64,000 nucleotides of DNA from Prorocentrum cordatum (taxonomy: Eukaryota; Sar; Dinophyceae; Prorocentrales; Prorocentraceae), in NCBI GenBank assembly GCA_963575745.1, contig CAUYUJ010014205.1, positions 874,174 to 938,173 on the forward strand. The letters are read 5' to 3'. Below are positions 44,947-55,262 of the stretch, piece by piece. The position numbers and the translations under genes are program-made. Numbering within the stretch: the first letter of the stretch is position 1; every line of letters begins with the position of its first letter. Under the pieces are notes generated by a model. The model was not told where the DNA came from and did no database searches. It was given only the letters and a program-made list of their open reading frames with translations.

Positions 44947-44948
44947 TT

Positions 44949-45004
44949 GGCCCGTCCCGCTGGGGTCCCGGAGAGAGGTGGTTGCCGACGGTTTTCCTGC
45001 CCCA
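44949..45004 (+). repeat. Dispersed element, third piece of the interrupted copy
   Basis: GGCCCGTCCCGCTGGGGTCC, then CGGAGAGAGG and TTGCC, aligns with 46579-46608 of the intact copy. It continues from the 40664-40703 piece across LINE-2. Confidence 0.7.
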
Positions 45005-46290
45005 GACGGCCCCAAGACGGCCCAAGATCGCTTCCAAGATGGCCTCCAAGACGGCTAAGAATGCCCCAAAATGCCTTCATGACGGCCCAAGATGCACCCA
45101 AGACGGCCTAAGATAGCCTCAAGATGGCCCACGACGGCCCAAGAGCCCCGTAAAAGGTCTCCAAGACAGCCCAAGAGGCCTCCAAGAGGTCCTCCAGGAA
45201 GGCCCGAAGAGGCCAAAATCATGAATAGTCCTTTGTTTTTCGGAGGATTTGGGCAGTTTCGCCTTCTCGGTCTTCCGACGGCCCAGGAGGCCCCCAAGAT
45301 CGCACCAGGATCGCCCAAGATGTCTCCAAGATGGCCTCATGACGGCCCAAGAGGCCCCGAAGATGCCCCCAAGAGTGCCCCAAGAGGCCTCCAAGACGCC
45401 CAAGATGGCCTCCAAGACGGCTGAGATGGCACCAAAATGCCTCCAAGACGGCCCGAGATGCATCCAAGACGGCCTGAGATGGCCTCCAGATGGCCTAAGA
45501 CGGCCCAAGAGGCATCGAAGAGGTCCTCCAGGAGGGCCCGAAGAGGCCAACAGCTTAGATTTTCCAATAGGTTTTTGAATGATTTTGGCATTTGCTTCTT
45601 TTCGGCATTCCGACGGCTCAAGACTGCCCAAGAAGCCCCCGAGATCACCCACGACGCCTCCAAGATGGCCCCATGACGGCCCAAGAGGTCTCCAAGACGG
45701 CCAACATGGCCTCTCAGACGGCTAAGATGGCCCCATGATGTCTCCAAGACGGCCCAAGATGGCCTAAGATGGCCTCAAGATGGCCCAAGACGGCCCAAGA
45801 GGCCCCCAAGAGGCCTCCAATACAGCCCGAAAGGCGTCCAGGAGGTCTTTCAGGAGGGCACGAAGAGGCCACAATCATTGACTTTCCCCTAGGGTTTTGA
45901 CAGATTTTGGCATTTGCTTCTTCTCGGCATTCCGACGGCTCAAGGCGGCGCAAGAGGCCTCCAAGATCGCCCAAGAGGCCTCCAAGATGGCCCCCTGACG
46001 GCCCCAAAGGCCCCAAGACGGTCTTCCAGACGGCCCCAAGAGGCCTCCAAGACGCCCAAGAGGCCTCCAAGACGCCCAAGATGGCCTCTAAGAACCCCTG
46101 GTATGCCCCAAGAGGGCCCCAAGACGACCCAGACAGGCCACCAAGACGGCTTCCCACGGCGTCAGACAAGCCAAGAGGCCCCCAAGAAGCCCCCAAAGGC
46201 CCCCAAAAACCCTCCAAGAGGCCCCCAGGAAGCTCCCAGGAGGCCCCAAGAGTGCCCCACGAAGCGCCCAAGATGCCTCCTCCTCCTCTT
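45005..46290 (+). repeat. GGCC satellite with about 330-bp higher-order unit
   Basis: Short units (CCAAGATGGCC, AAGACGGCCC, AAGAGGCCTCC) are organised between junction segments that run GGCCCGAAGAGGCC, then a T-rich stretch (GATTTTGGCATTTGCTTC), then TTCCGACGGC. Junctions lie near 45208, 45535 and 45862, that is every 327 bp. Confidence 0.9.
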
Positions 46291-46334
46291 TTTGTTCCTC
46301 ATCATCCCCCTCCTCCTCTTCTTGCTCCCTCACG

Positions 46335-46605
46335 CGTTCCCCGAAGTCTTTCCAAACCGACTCGGGGAACAACTGGCCCGATAGCTTGGCCAAGCTCTGG
46401 CCCAGCTGTCAGCCACAGAGGCGCTTCCAAAGGGGCAGGGGGCGGCGGTGATTCGCCGTAGGCGTCCTTGATCCGCCGCCCTCTGTCGATTCATCGCAAG
46501 GGTGCCTGGCGCGCTGAATCCTCTCGGTTTTTGTTTTGGTTCTTTTTCCAAAAAAGAACTCCCCCTGGGGCTTCGGCCCGTCCCGCCCGGGTCCCGGGAG
46601 GATTG
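46335..46605 (+). repeat. Dispersed element, intact copy 1 (about 270 bp)
   Basis: Begins GTTCCCCGAAGTCTTTCC with an inverted CTCGGGGAAC, then GGGGCAGGGGGCGGCGGTGA, CTGTCGATTCATCGCAAGGG, TTTTGGTTCTTTTTCC, and AACTCCCCCTGGGGCTTCGG, ending GTCCCGGGAGG. No ORF is conserved between copies. Confidence 0.85.
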
Positions 46606-47062
46606 CCACAGAGCTCAATTCCCCCAAAAATCCTCCAAGATGGCTCAAGATGGCCTCCAAGATGGCCATGTTTGCCCAAGATGGCCTCCAAGATGGCCTC
46701 CAGGTTCGCCCAAGATGGTCCAAGACGGCCTCCAAGACGGCCCAAGAGAGTCCAAGACGGCCAAAGACGGCCCAAGAGGCCCCCCAGAGGCCTCCAAGAC
46801 GGCCCAAGAGGCCTCCAAGAGGTCCTCCAGGAGGGCCCGAAGATGCCAAAATCCGCCGGCCCCCTTGTGGGGCCACCAGGCTGCGAGGCACGGGTTCGCA
46901 GTTTCCAGTACCAGTTGTAGCTTGTAGTTTCCAGTGTTACAGTTCTGCTTCTTGCTGGTTGCTGTAACTAGTTGATTGACCGCGCGAGGGGGGGAGGCCC
47001 AAACGGGATTTTTAGCACCCCCTGGGCGCGTTGTCTGAATTGCTGGGGGGGCTCGAAGTCGA
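46606..47062 (+). repeat. GGCC satellite block and unique spacer
   Basis: CCAAGATGGCCTCC and AAGACGGCCC units to about 46855, then a non-repetitive spacer (46860-47062) with several TTTCCAGT/TTGTAG words and no gene recognised. Confidence 0.75.
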
Positions 47063-47735
47063 CACCCCTCACGCAGATCCGCGGGGTCAGGGTCCAAAAA
47101 CACATGGGATTTGCCACATTTCTGAAATTCGGTGCCACCCCTCACGCAGATCCGCGGGGTCAGGGTCCAAAAACACAGGGATTTGCCACATTTCTGAAAT
47201 TCGGTGCCACCCCTCACGCAGATCCGCGGGGTCAGGGTCCAAAAACACAGGGGATTTGCCACATTTCTGAAATTCGGTGCCACCCCTCACGCAGATCCGC
47301 GGGGTCAGGGTCCAAAAACACAGGGGATTTGCCACATTTCTGAAATTCGGTGCCACCCCTCACGCAGATCCGCGGGGTCAGGGTCCAAAAACACAAGGGA
47401 TTTGCCACATTTCTGAAATTCGGTGCCACCCCTCACGCAGATCCGCGGGGTCAGGGTCCAAAAACACAGGGATTTGCCACATTTCTGAAATTCGGTGCCA
47501 CCCCTCACGCAGATCCGCGGGGTCAGGGTCCAAAAACACATGGGATTTGCCACATTTCTGAAATTCGGTGCCACCCCTCACGCAGATCCGCGGGGTCAGG
47601 GTCCAAAAACACAGGGATTTGCCACATTTCTGAAATTCGGTGCCACCCCTCACGCAGATCCGCGGGGTCAGGGTCCAAAAACACATGGGATTTGCCACAT
47701 TTCTGAAATTCGGTGCCACCCCTCACGCACATCCA
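47063..47735 (+). repeat. 72-73-bp satellite, nine copies plus a partial
   Basis: Monomers start at 47063, 47136, 47208, 47281, 47354, 47427, 47499, 47572, 47644 and 47717 (partial). Boxes are CACCCCTCACGCAGATCCGC, GGGGTCAGGGTCC and TTTGCCACATTTCTGAAATT. Identity is above 95%, the most homogeneous array in the window. The only variation is the length and one base of the ACACAGGGG segment. Confidence 0.98.
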
Positions 47736-47999
47736 TCGCAAGGCGTGGTAACCCAAACTGCGAGTACTCCCTCGGCCCTTTAATCCCAAGGTGTGGTAAC
47801 CAAGCTCGTAAACCATACACGTCTTACCAATCGCCCTGTGTGGTAACCCCTCTTGTGATCAGTTGGTTTTGCCGATTGCGAATCGGCCTCGCATGAAGTT
47901 CCGATACTGCTGCACGACAGCGCCAAAGCCTCATGACTTAGCTCTTCCATGGCCCATTCTCCGAGAGAGGGGGCCGGCGGCAGGGGGCGAAGCCCTTAC
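47736..47999. other. Spacer with three GGTGTGGTAACC boxes
   Basis: GCGTGGTAACC, GTGTGGTAACC and GTGTGGTAACC at 47744, 47793 and 47839. No gene recognised. Confidence 0.6.
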
Positions 48000-49015
48000 G
48001 GATCATTGATTTTCCTTAGGTGTTGGAAGGATTTTGGCATTCGCACCTTCTCGGTTAAGACGGCCCAAGAGGCCCCCAAGATCGCCACCACAGCGCCCAA
48101 GAGGCCTCCAAGATGGCCTCAGGACTGCCCAAGAGGCCCCCAAGACGGCCTCAAGAGGGCACAAAGACGACCCAAGAGGCCTCCAAGACGCCCAAGATGG
48201 CCTCTAAGACGGCCCTGGAGCACCCCAAGAGGGCCCCAAGTCGGCCTAGGAAGGCCCCCTAAACGGCTTCCGACGGCGTCAGACGGGCCAGGAGCACACC
48301 AAGATGGCCGAAGTTGGCTCGAAGCTGGCCCAAGAGGCCTCCAAGAAGGCCTCCAGGAAGGCAAGAAAAGGCCACAAACACTGATTTTCCATAGGTTTTT
48401 CAAGGATTTGACGTTTGCTTCGTTTCTGCCTTCCGACGGCCCGATACGGCCCAAGAGGCCCCAAAGATCGCCCACAGATCGCCCAAGAGGCCTCCAAGAT
48501 GGCCCCAAGAGGCCCCCAAGACGGCCCCAAGAGGCCCCCAAGACGGCCAAATAAGCTTTTAAGACGCCCAAGATGGCCTCCAAGACGGCCCTGGAGCAGC
48601 ATTCCACAAGGGCCCCAAGTCGGCTCAGAGAGGCCGCCCAAATGGCTTCCGACGGCGTCGGGCGGGCCAGGAGCCCACCAAGACGGCCGAAGATGGCACT
48701 CAGATGGCCCAAGAAGGCCCAAGAGGCCGTCAAGAGGGCCTCCAGGAAGGCCCGAAAAGGCCAAAAGTATTGATTTCCCATGAGTTTTTGTAGGATTGTG
48801 ATATTTTGCATTTTTTCGGCCTTCGGACGGCCCAAGTGCCTCCAAAGATCGCCCAAGAGGCCCAAGACGGCCCCAAGAGGCCCCCAAGACAGCCCAAGAG
48901 GCCTCCACGACGCTCAAGATGGCGAACAAGATGGCCCAAGAGCCATCCAAGACGCCCTCCAAGAAGGCCCGAAAGGGTCAAAATGGCTTCCAGGCAGCCA
49001 AGATGACCTTCAAGA
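48000..49015 (+). repeat. GGCC satellite, higher-order unit about 370 bp
   Basis: Same short units and junction segments as at 45 kb. Junctions lie near 48000, 48360 and 48740. Confidence 0.9.
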
Positions 49016-49024
49016 TGCCCACGT

Positions 49025-49290
49025 GTTCCCCAAAGGCTTTCCAAACCGATTCGGGGAACACATGGTCCGATAGCTTGGCAGGTCTGGCCTCAACGCTAGG
49101 GCCACATATGCGCTTCCAAAGGGGCAGGGGGCGGCGGTGATTCGCTGTAGGCGTCTTCGATCCGCCGCCCCCTGTTGGCTTGCCACAGGGGTGTCTGGCG
49201 TGCTGAATCATTTCTCTGTTGGTTGCGGTTTTTTCCAAAAGAACTCACCCTGGGGCTTCGGTCGATCCCGCCGGCCACCCGGAAGGGCGC
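49025..49290 (+). repeat. Dispersed element, intact copy 2
   Basis: Aligns along its length with 46335-46605 (GTTCCCCAAAGGCTTTCC start, GGGGCAGGGGGCGGCGGTGA, AACTCACCCTGGGGCTTCGG, ending at CCGGCC), with about 80-85% identity by eye. Confidence 0.85.
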
Positions 49291-49319
49291 GCAGAGATGC
49301 ATAAAAGGTGGTTGCAAAG

Positions 49320-50035
49320 GGTTGCTCGGCTCCAGACGGCTCCAAGGTGGCCTCCAAGATGGCCAAGATGGTCCAATAGTGCCTCCAAGTTCGCCCAAGA
49401 TGGTCCAAGATGGCCTCGAAGACGGCCCAAGAGAGTCTAGGATGCCTCCAAGTTCGCACAAGAAACACCTAAGACGGCCCAAGACGGCCCCAGAGGCCTC
49501 CAAGACGGCTTGAGAGGCCTCGAAGAGGTCCTCCAGGGTCCTCAAAGACGGCCCGATTAGGTCAAAATCGTTGATTATCCGTGGGTTTTCGAAGGATTTG
49601 GGCTTTTGCTCATTTCGGATTCCGACGGCCCAAGACTGCCCAAGAGGCCATCAAGATCGCCCCACGAGCGCCCAAGAGGCCCCAAGACGGCCCAAGAGGC
49701 CTCAATGAATCCGCAAATGGCCTCCGAGACTGCCAAGATGGCCTCCAAGACGGCCGAGATGGTCTCCAAGACGGCCATCATGGCCCCAAGATGTACCCAA
49801 GACGGCCCAATATGGCCTCAAGATGGCCTAAGACTGCCCAGAAGGCCCGCAAGAGGCCTCCAAGACGTCCTCCAGGAAGGCCCGACAAGGGGCCAACATC
49901 ATTGAGTTTCCTATGGTTTTTGAAGGGGTTTGGCTTTTGCTCCTTTTCAGCTTTCCGACGGCCCAGGCGGCCCCCAACATCGACCCAAGAGCGCCCAAGA
50001 GGTCTTCCGAGACCGGTGCGGGAGTTCCGACGGAG
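49320..50035 (+). repeat. GGCC satellite
   Basis: Junction segments near 49550 and 49880. It ends where the AAGGTT satellite begins. Confidence 0.85.
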
Positions 50036-52850
50036 CCCCCTTGAGACCTTCCTGAGTAAGATTTTAGGAAGGTTGTTTGCAAGGTTTTCCCGGGGGGGGG
50101 GGAATGGGAAAAGGTTTCAGGAAGGCGTTTCCAAAAACATTAGAAAAACCGTTTGAAAACAAAAAAACGCGCAATAACCTTGCAACAAAAAAAACCTTTC
50201 ACAACCTCCCTAAAATCTTCCTAACACCTTCCAAGATTTAGCGAAACCGCCCGATACATTCCAAAAGCCATCCAAAACCTTCCAAAACAACCTTCCAAGA
50301 AACCTTCCCAAAAAACTTCCAAAACACACTGTCCAAAAACCTCCCAAAAACCTTCCAAAACAATCTTCCAATAAACATTCAAAAAAACAGTCGTAAAACC
50401 TTCCTCAGCAAGGTTCCAGGAGGGGTTGGCCCAAAAACCTTCCGAAAACCTTCCTCAGGAAGGTTTTAGGATGGTTCTTGTTGGGGGGTCCCAGGAACCC
50501 CGGGACCTTCCTGAGGAAGGTTTCAAGCATGTTTTGTTTGAAGGTTCCAGGAATCCTGGAACCTTCCTGAGGGAGGTTTTAGGCAAGTGTCAGGAAGTTC
50601 TGTCTTCTCGAAAACCTTTGAAACACCTTCCAGAAACCTTCCGCTAACCTTCCAAAGGCCCCCAAAAAAAACCTTCCAAAAAAAAAAAAAACATTCCAAC
50701 ACAACCTTCCCAAAACCTTCCTGAAACCTTCCAGCATTTAGCGAAACCGCCCAATACATTCCAAACACCTTCCAAGAACCTCCCAAGACACCTTCCAAAA
50801 ACCTTCCCGCAAACCTTCAAAACAACCATCCTAAAACCTTCCAAACAACTTTCAAAACGAAAAATAACTTCCCGAAACCATCAAAACAAAAACCTTCCAA
50901 AAACCTCCCGCAGGAAGGTTCCAGGAGGGGTTGCCCCGACAAAGATTCCAAAAACCTTCCTGAGGAAGGTTCTAGGAAGGCTATCTGGAAGGTTCCAGGA
51001 ATCCCGGAACCCCCCCGAGGAAGGTTTTAGAACGTTTTTTTTCGGGGGGGAGGTTCCAGGATTCCTGAGACCTTCCAGAACCTTCCCAAAAAGCTTAAAA
51101 AAACGCTCCAAAAACCTTCCAACAAACCTTCCAAACAACCTTCCTAAAACCTTCCTTAGGGGAAGGTTCCAGGAGGGGTTGGCCCAAACAAATTTCAGAA
51201 ACCTTCCTGAGGAAGGTTTTAGGAAGGTTTTTTTGTTTGCGAAAGGTTTCAGGAATCCCGGAACCTTCCTGAGGATGGTTTTAAGCATGTTTTGCTTGAT
51301 GGTTCCAGGAATCCTGGAACCTTCCGGAAGAAGGTTTTAGGAAAGTTGCAGGAAGGTTTCTTCCAGAAGCCTTTCAGAAAACGCTGCAACCACCTTCTAA
51401 AAACCTTCCAGTATCTAGCAAAACCGCCCAGTGCATTCGGAAAGCCTTCCAAACACCATCCAAACAACGTGCCGAACACCTTCCAACAACCTTCCAACAC
51501 AACCATCCAACACACCTTCCAACAACCTTGCAACACAACATTTTGTTTTATAATATCTGTATCTATAGAACCTTCCAACAACCTTAAAGCAAAAACTTCC
51601 AAACCAACCTTCCAAAGACCTTCCTAAAACCTTCCCTCATGGAGGTTCCAGGAGGGGTTGGCCCAGAAACCTTTCCAAAACCTTCCTGGGGACTGTTTCT
51701 AGGAAGGTTAGTTGGAAGGTCCCAGGAATCCTGGAACCTTCATGAGGAAGGGCTTAGGAAGGTTATTTGGGAGGTTCCAGGAATCCTGGAACCTTCCTGA
51801 GGAAAGTTTTAGGAAGGTTTCAGGAAGGTTTGTCCAACAAGCCTTCCAACAACCATTCAGCAGAACCTGCAACGAACCCTCCAAACACCTCCCAAAAACC
51901 TTTCAGAACACCTTGCAACAACCTTATAACAACCGTCCTAAAACCTTCCAGTATTTAGCGAAACCGCCCAATACATCCCCAAAACATTCCAAACGCCTTC
52001 CCGAACCACCTTCCGAAAACCTTTCAAACACCCTCCAACATATTCAAACAACACCTCTCGAAAACCTTCCCGAAACCTTTCGAACTAACCATCCAAAAAC
52101 CTTCCCAAAAGCCATCCAAAACAACCATCCAACAACCTTCCTATAACCTTCCTCAGGAAGGTTCCAGGAGGGGCTGGCCCAAAAACCTATCAAACACCTT
52201 CCTGAGGAAGATGTAAGAAGGTTATTTGGAAGGTTCCAAGAATCCCGGAACTTCCCCGAGGAAGGTTTTAGGACGTTTTTTTTGGGGGGGGGGAAGGTTC
52301 CAGGAATCCTGGAACCTCCCCGAGGAGGGTTTTAGGGAGGTTTCAGGAAGGTTGTCCAACAACCTTCCAAAAACCTTCCAAGCACCTTCCGAATAACTTG
52401 CCCAAAACCTTCCAAAAACCGGCCAACAAACCTTCCAAAAACCGATCCGCACACCTTCCAACAAAAAAACTTGCCAAAAGCCGTTCTAAAACCTTCCTGA
52501 GGAGTGCTTCGGGCAGGAATTTGGAAGGTTCCAGGAATCCTGGGGCCTTCCCCAGAAGGTTTTAGGACGGTTTTTTTTTTTTTTGGGGGGGGGGGTCCCA
52601 GGGATCCTGGAACCTTCTTGAGGAAGGTTCCATGAAGGTTTTAGAACGATGTTCCAAAAACCTTCTCAAACACCTTCCAGAAACCTTCCAATCACCTTCC
52701 TAAACCCTTCCTAAAACCTTCCAGCATTTAGCGGAACCGCACAATAAATGTCAAAAAAAAACACAGAAACTTTCCAAAACACCTTCCAACCTCTTTCCAA
52801 AAACCTTCCAACGAACCTTTCCAAAAACCCTCCCGAAAACCTATTGCACA
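50036..52850. repeat. AAGGTT/AACCTTCC hairpin satellite
   Basis: Degenerate repeat of AACCTTCCAAAAACC and GGAAGGTTCCAGG units. Two palindromic boxes recur: GGTTCCAGGAATCCTGGAAC and CCTTCCTGAGGAAGG. A conserved TTTAGCGAAACCGCCCAATA box appears near 50236, 50734, 51413, 51952 and 52729. The region is AT-richer than its surroundings. Poly-T/G runs (52570-52590) mark some units. No gene. Confidence 0.9.
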
Positions 52851-52854
52851 GGCT

Positions 52855-53195
52855 CTTGCTAGGAATCCATCTGCAGTGGGTTTCAATAAGAATCCATGTG
52901 TACAGGCTCTCAATCGGAATCCTTTGGTGGAGGCTCTCAAAGGGAATCCTTTTGCAGAGGATCTCAATGGGCATCCTTTCGTACTGGTTTCCAATGGGAA
53001 TACTTCTCTAGAGGCTTTCAGTGGGAAGCCTTTTGTAGGGGCTGTCAGTAGGAATCCTTTCGCATTGGATTTCAATAGGAATCCATGCGTAGAGGCTCTC
53101 AATCGGAATCCTTTTGTCGAGGCTCTCACTAGGAATTCTTTTGCACGGGCTCTCAATAGGAAACAATTTGCATTGGGCTTCAATAGGGTTGAGTA
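52855..53195 (+). repeat. 27-bp repeat, plus orientation, block 1
   Basis: Units like AATCCTTTTGTAGAGGCTCT then CAATAGG, mostly 27 bp. Because 27 is a multiple of three, all frames stay open (for example a nonapeptide NRNPFVEAL-type repeat on plus). Confidence 0.9.
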
Positions 53196-53560
53196 CTGGA
53201 AATTGTCTCGGACACGGAGGTGGAGACGGAGACAATCAAGTGCAGGGCGGCGCGTGCTGCAAAGAAGACGAGCCGGCGGGCGGGCGGCGGGCGGGCGACA
53301 GCCGGCGGGCGGGCGGCGGGCGGGCGGGCGGGGACGGTAACAGACTCCTTAATGATTTTCTCCTGCAGCGGGAACCCGTTGAATATTGGGCGTTGTCTTG
53401 GAGACGGAGGCGGTTGATTGCAGGGCGTTGCCTTGGAGACGGAGGCAGTTGATTACAGGGTGGCGCGTGCTATGATGGAGGCGGGCGGGCGGGCGGGCGG
53501 GCGAGCGGGCGGGCGGCGGGCGGGCGGGCGGGCGGGGATTCTAATAGACTCCTGAATGAT
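53196..53560. repeat. About 115-200-bp unit with GGGC tracts, block 1
   Basis: The unit contains GCGTTGTCTTGGAGACGGAG, CAGTTGATTACAGG, GGCGGGCGGGCGG runs, TAATAGACTCCTTAATGA and TTTTCTCCTGCAGCGGGA. Two copies are here, with more at 55100-55262 and 56041-56865. Confidence 0.85.
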
Positions 53561-53684
53561 TTGTCCCTACCTGGGCTCTGCCTAGAAGGGTTCTTGCTCT
53601 CTTTGCTTAAAGGGCCGGGCAGTGCTAACCGCCCCGGGCGGTTCCCCCAGCCCCCACCCCGCGGTTCCCTCAGTCCCCTGGGAG
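53561..53684. other. Spacer with a GGGCGGTT palindrome
   Basis: Contains AACCGCCCCGGGCGGTT (about 53628-53644), a near-perfect palindrome. No gene. Confidence 0.6.
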
Positions 53685-55075
53685 CTTTAGCCTTAGCTTT
53701 AGCTTTAGCTTAGCTTTAGCTTTAGCTCTAGCTCTAGCTTCGCTTTAGCTTAGCTTTAGCTTAGTGTCAGCTTAGCTTTAGCTTAGCTTTAGCTGAGCTG
53801 TAGCTTAGCTTCAGCTTAGTGTTAGCTTAGCTTCAGCTTAGCTTTAGCTTAGCTTCAGCTTAGCTTTAGCTTAGCTTTAGTTTAGTGTTAGCTTAGCCTT
53901 AGCTTAGCTTTAGCTCGGCTTTAGCTTAGCTTTAGCTTAGCTCTAGCTTAGCTTCAGCTTAGTGTTAGCTTAGCTTTAGCTTAGCTTTAGCTTAGCTCTA
54001 GTTTAGCTTCAGCTTAGTGTTAGCTTAGCTTCAGCTTAGTGTTAGCTTAGCTTCAGTTTAGCTTTAGCTTAGCTTTAGCTTAGCTTCAGCTTAGCTTCAG
54101 CTTAGCTTTAGCTTAGTTTCAGCTTAGCTTCAGCTTAGCTTTAGCTTAGCTTTAGCTTAGCTCTAGCTTAGCTTTAGCTTAGCTTTAGTTTAGCTTTAGC
54201 TGAGCTTTAGCTCAGCTTTAGCTTAGCTTTAGCTTAACTTTAGCTTAGCTTTAGCTTCGCCTTAGCTTAGCTTTAGCTTAGCTTTCGCTTAGCGTCAGCT
54301 TGGTTTTAGCTGAGCTTCAGCTGAGCTTTAGCTTAGCTTTAACTTTAGCTTTAGCTTAGCTTTAGCTTAACGTTAGCTTAGCTTTAGCTTAGCTTCAGCT
54401 TAGCTTTAGCTTAGCTTTAGCTTAGTGTTAGCTTAGCCTTAGCTTAGCTTTAGCTCAGCTTTAGGTTAGCTTTAGGTTAGCTTTAGCTTAGCTTCAGTTT
54501 AGTGTTTGCTTAGCTTTAGCTTAGCTTTAGCTTAGCTCTAGTTTAGCTTCAGCTTAGTGTTAGCTTAGCTTCAGCTTAGTGTTAGCTTAGCTTCAGCTTA
54601 GCTTTAGCTTAGCTTTAGCTTAGCTTCAGCTTAGCTTCAGCTTAGCTTTAGCTTAGCTTCAGCTTAGCTTCAGTTTAGCTTTAGCTTAGCTTTAGCTTAG
54701 CTCTAGCTTAGCTTTAGCTTAGCTTTAGTTTAGCTTTAGCTGAGCTTTAGCTCAGCTTTAGCTTAGCGTTAGCCTAACTTTAGCTTAGCTCTAGCTTCGC
54801 CTTAGCCTAGCTTTGGCTTAGCTTTCGCTTAGCGTCAGCTTGGTTTTAGCTGAGCTTTAGCTTAGCTTTAGCTTAGCTTTAACTTTAGCTTTAGCTTAGC
54901 TTTAGCTTAACGTTAGCTTAGCTTTAGCTTAGCTTCAGCTTAGCTTTAGCTTAGCTTTAGCTTAGTGTTAGCTTAGCCTTAGCTTAGCTTTAGCTTAGCT
55001 TTAGCTTAGCTTCAGTTTAGCTTTAGCTTAGCTTGAGCTTAGCTTTAGCTTAGCTTTAGCTTAGCTTTACTGTTA
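53685..55075. repeat. TTTAGCTTAGC satellite with about 540-bp higher-order repeat
   Basis: About 125 units of an 11-bp TTTAGCTTAGC repeat with TTAGTGTTAGC and TTCAGC variants. Variant order repeats: CTTTCGCTTAGCGTCAGC occurs near 54282 and 54825, and TTAACGTTAGCTTAGC near 54368 and 54907, giving about 540 bp. Both strands are largely stop-rich. Confidence 0.95.
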
Positions 55076-55262
55076 CTACTAATGCTGCTTTCCTAGGGGC
55101 TCCAACTCCTAGGTAGGGTCGCACTGGGATAATCTCTTGCAGCGGGAGCCTGTTGAATACTGGGCGTTGTCTTGAAGACGGAGGCTGTTGACTACAGGAT
55201 CTTGTCTTGAAGACGGAGGCAGTTGAGTACAGGGTGGTGCGCGCTACAAGAAGGCGGGCGGG
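55076..55262. repeat. GGGC-type unit (short form)
   Basis: CTCTTGCAGCGGGAGCCTGT, GCGTTGTCTTGAAGACGGAG twice, then GGCGGGCGGGCGA. Related to 53196-53560. Confidence 0.8.

Larger units (their letters stand above)
40704..44948 (-). mobile_element. LINE-2: decayed non-LTR retrotransposon, 5' end is a triple relict leader
   Basis: A 4.25-kb minus-strand element. It has tandem relict spliced leaders (44946-44894), an acidic coiled-coil ORF1-like protein (44837 onward), an endonuclease (43781-42920), a reverse transcriptase with LADD box (42470-41301) and a C-terminal domain ending in a stop at 40785. It has no RNase H, unlike LINE-1 and LINE-3, so it is a second LINE lineage. GGCCTGCCCCGC (40691) and GGCCCGTCCCGC (44949) flank it, a candidate 12-bp target duplication with 2 mismatches. 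There is no poly-A. The 3' end (minus) has repeated CCAGCCTTC. Confidence 0.85.

Noticed and set aside
47063-47735. CRISPR array (regular 73-bp repeats)
   Set aside because: There are no distinct spacers, since the whole 72-73 bp is repeated. The context is eukaryotic and no cas-like gene is present.
45005-50035. CCAAGATGGCC units as tandem decayed spliced leaders (compare CCAAAATGGCT)
   Set aside because: Only a short word matches, the period is 10-12 bp rather than 15-22, and the TTGAG part is never present.
53685-55075. TTAGC array as an interstitial telomere
   Set aside because: The plant/dinoflagellate-type TTTAGGG or its complement never occurs. The unit is 11 bp with a C instead of GGG.
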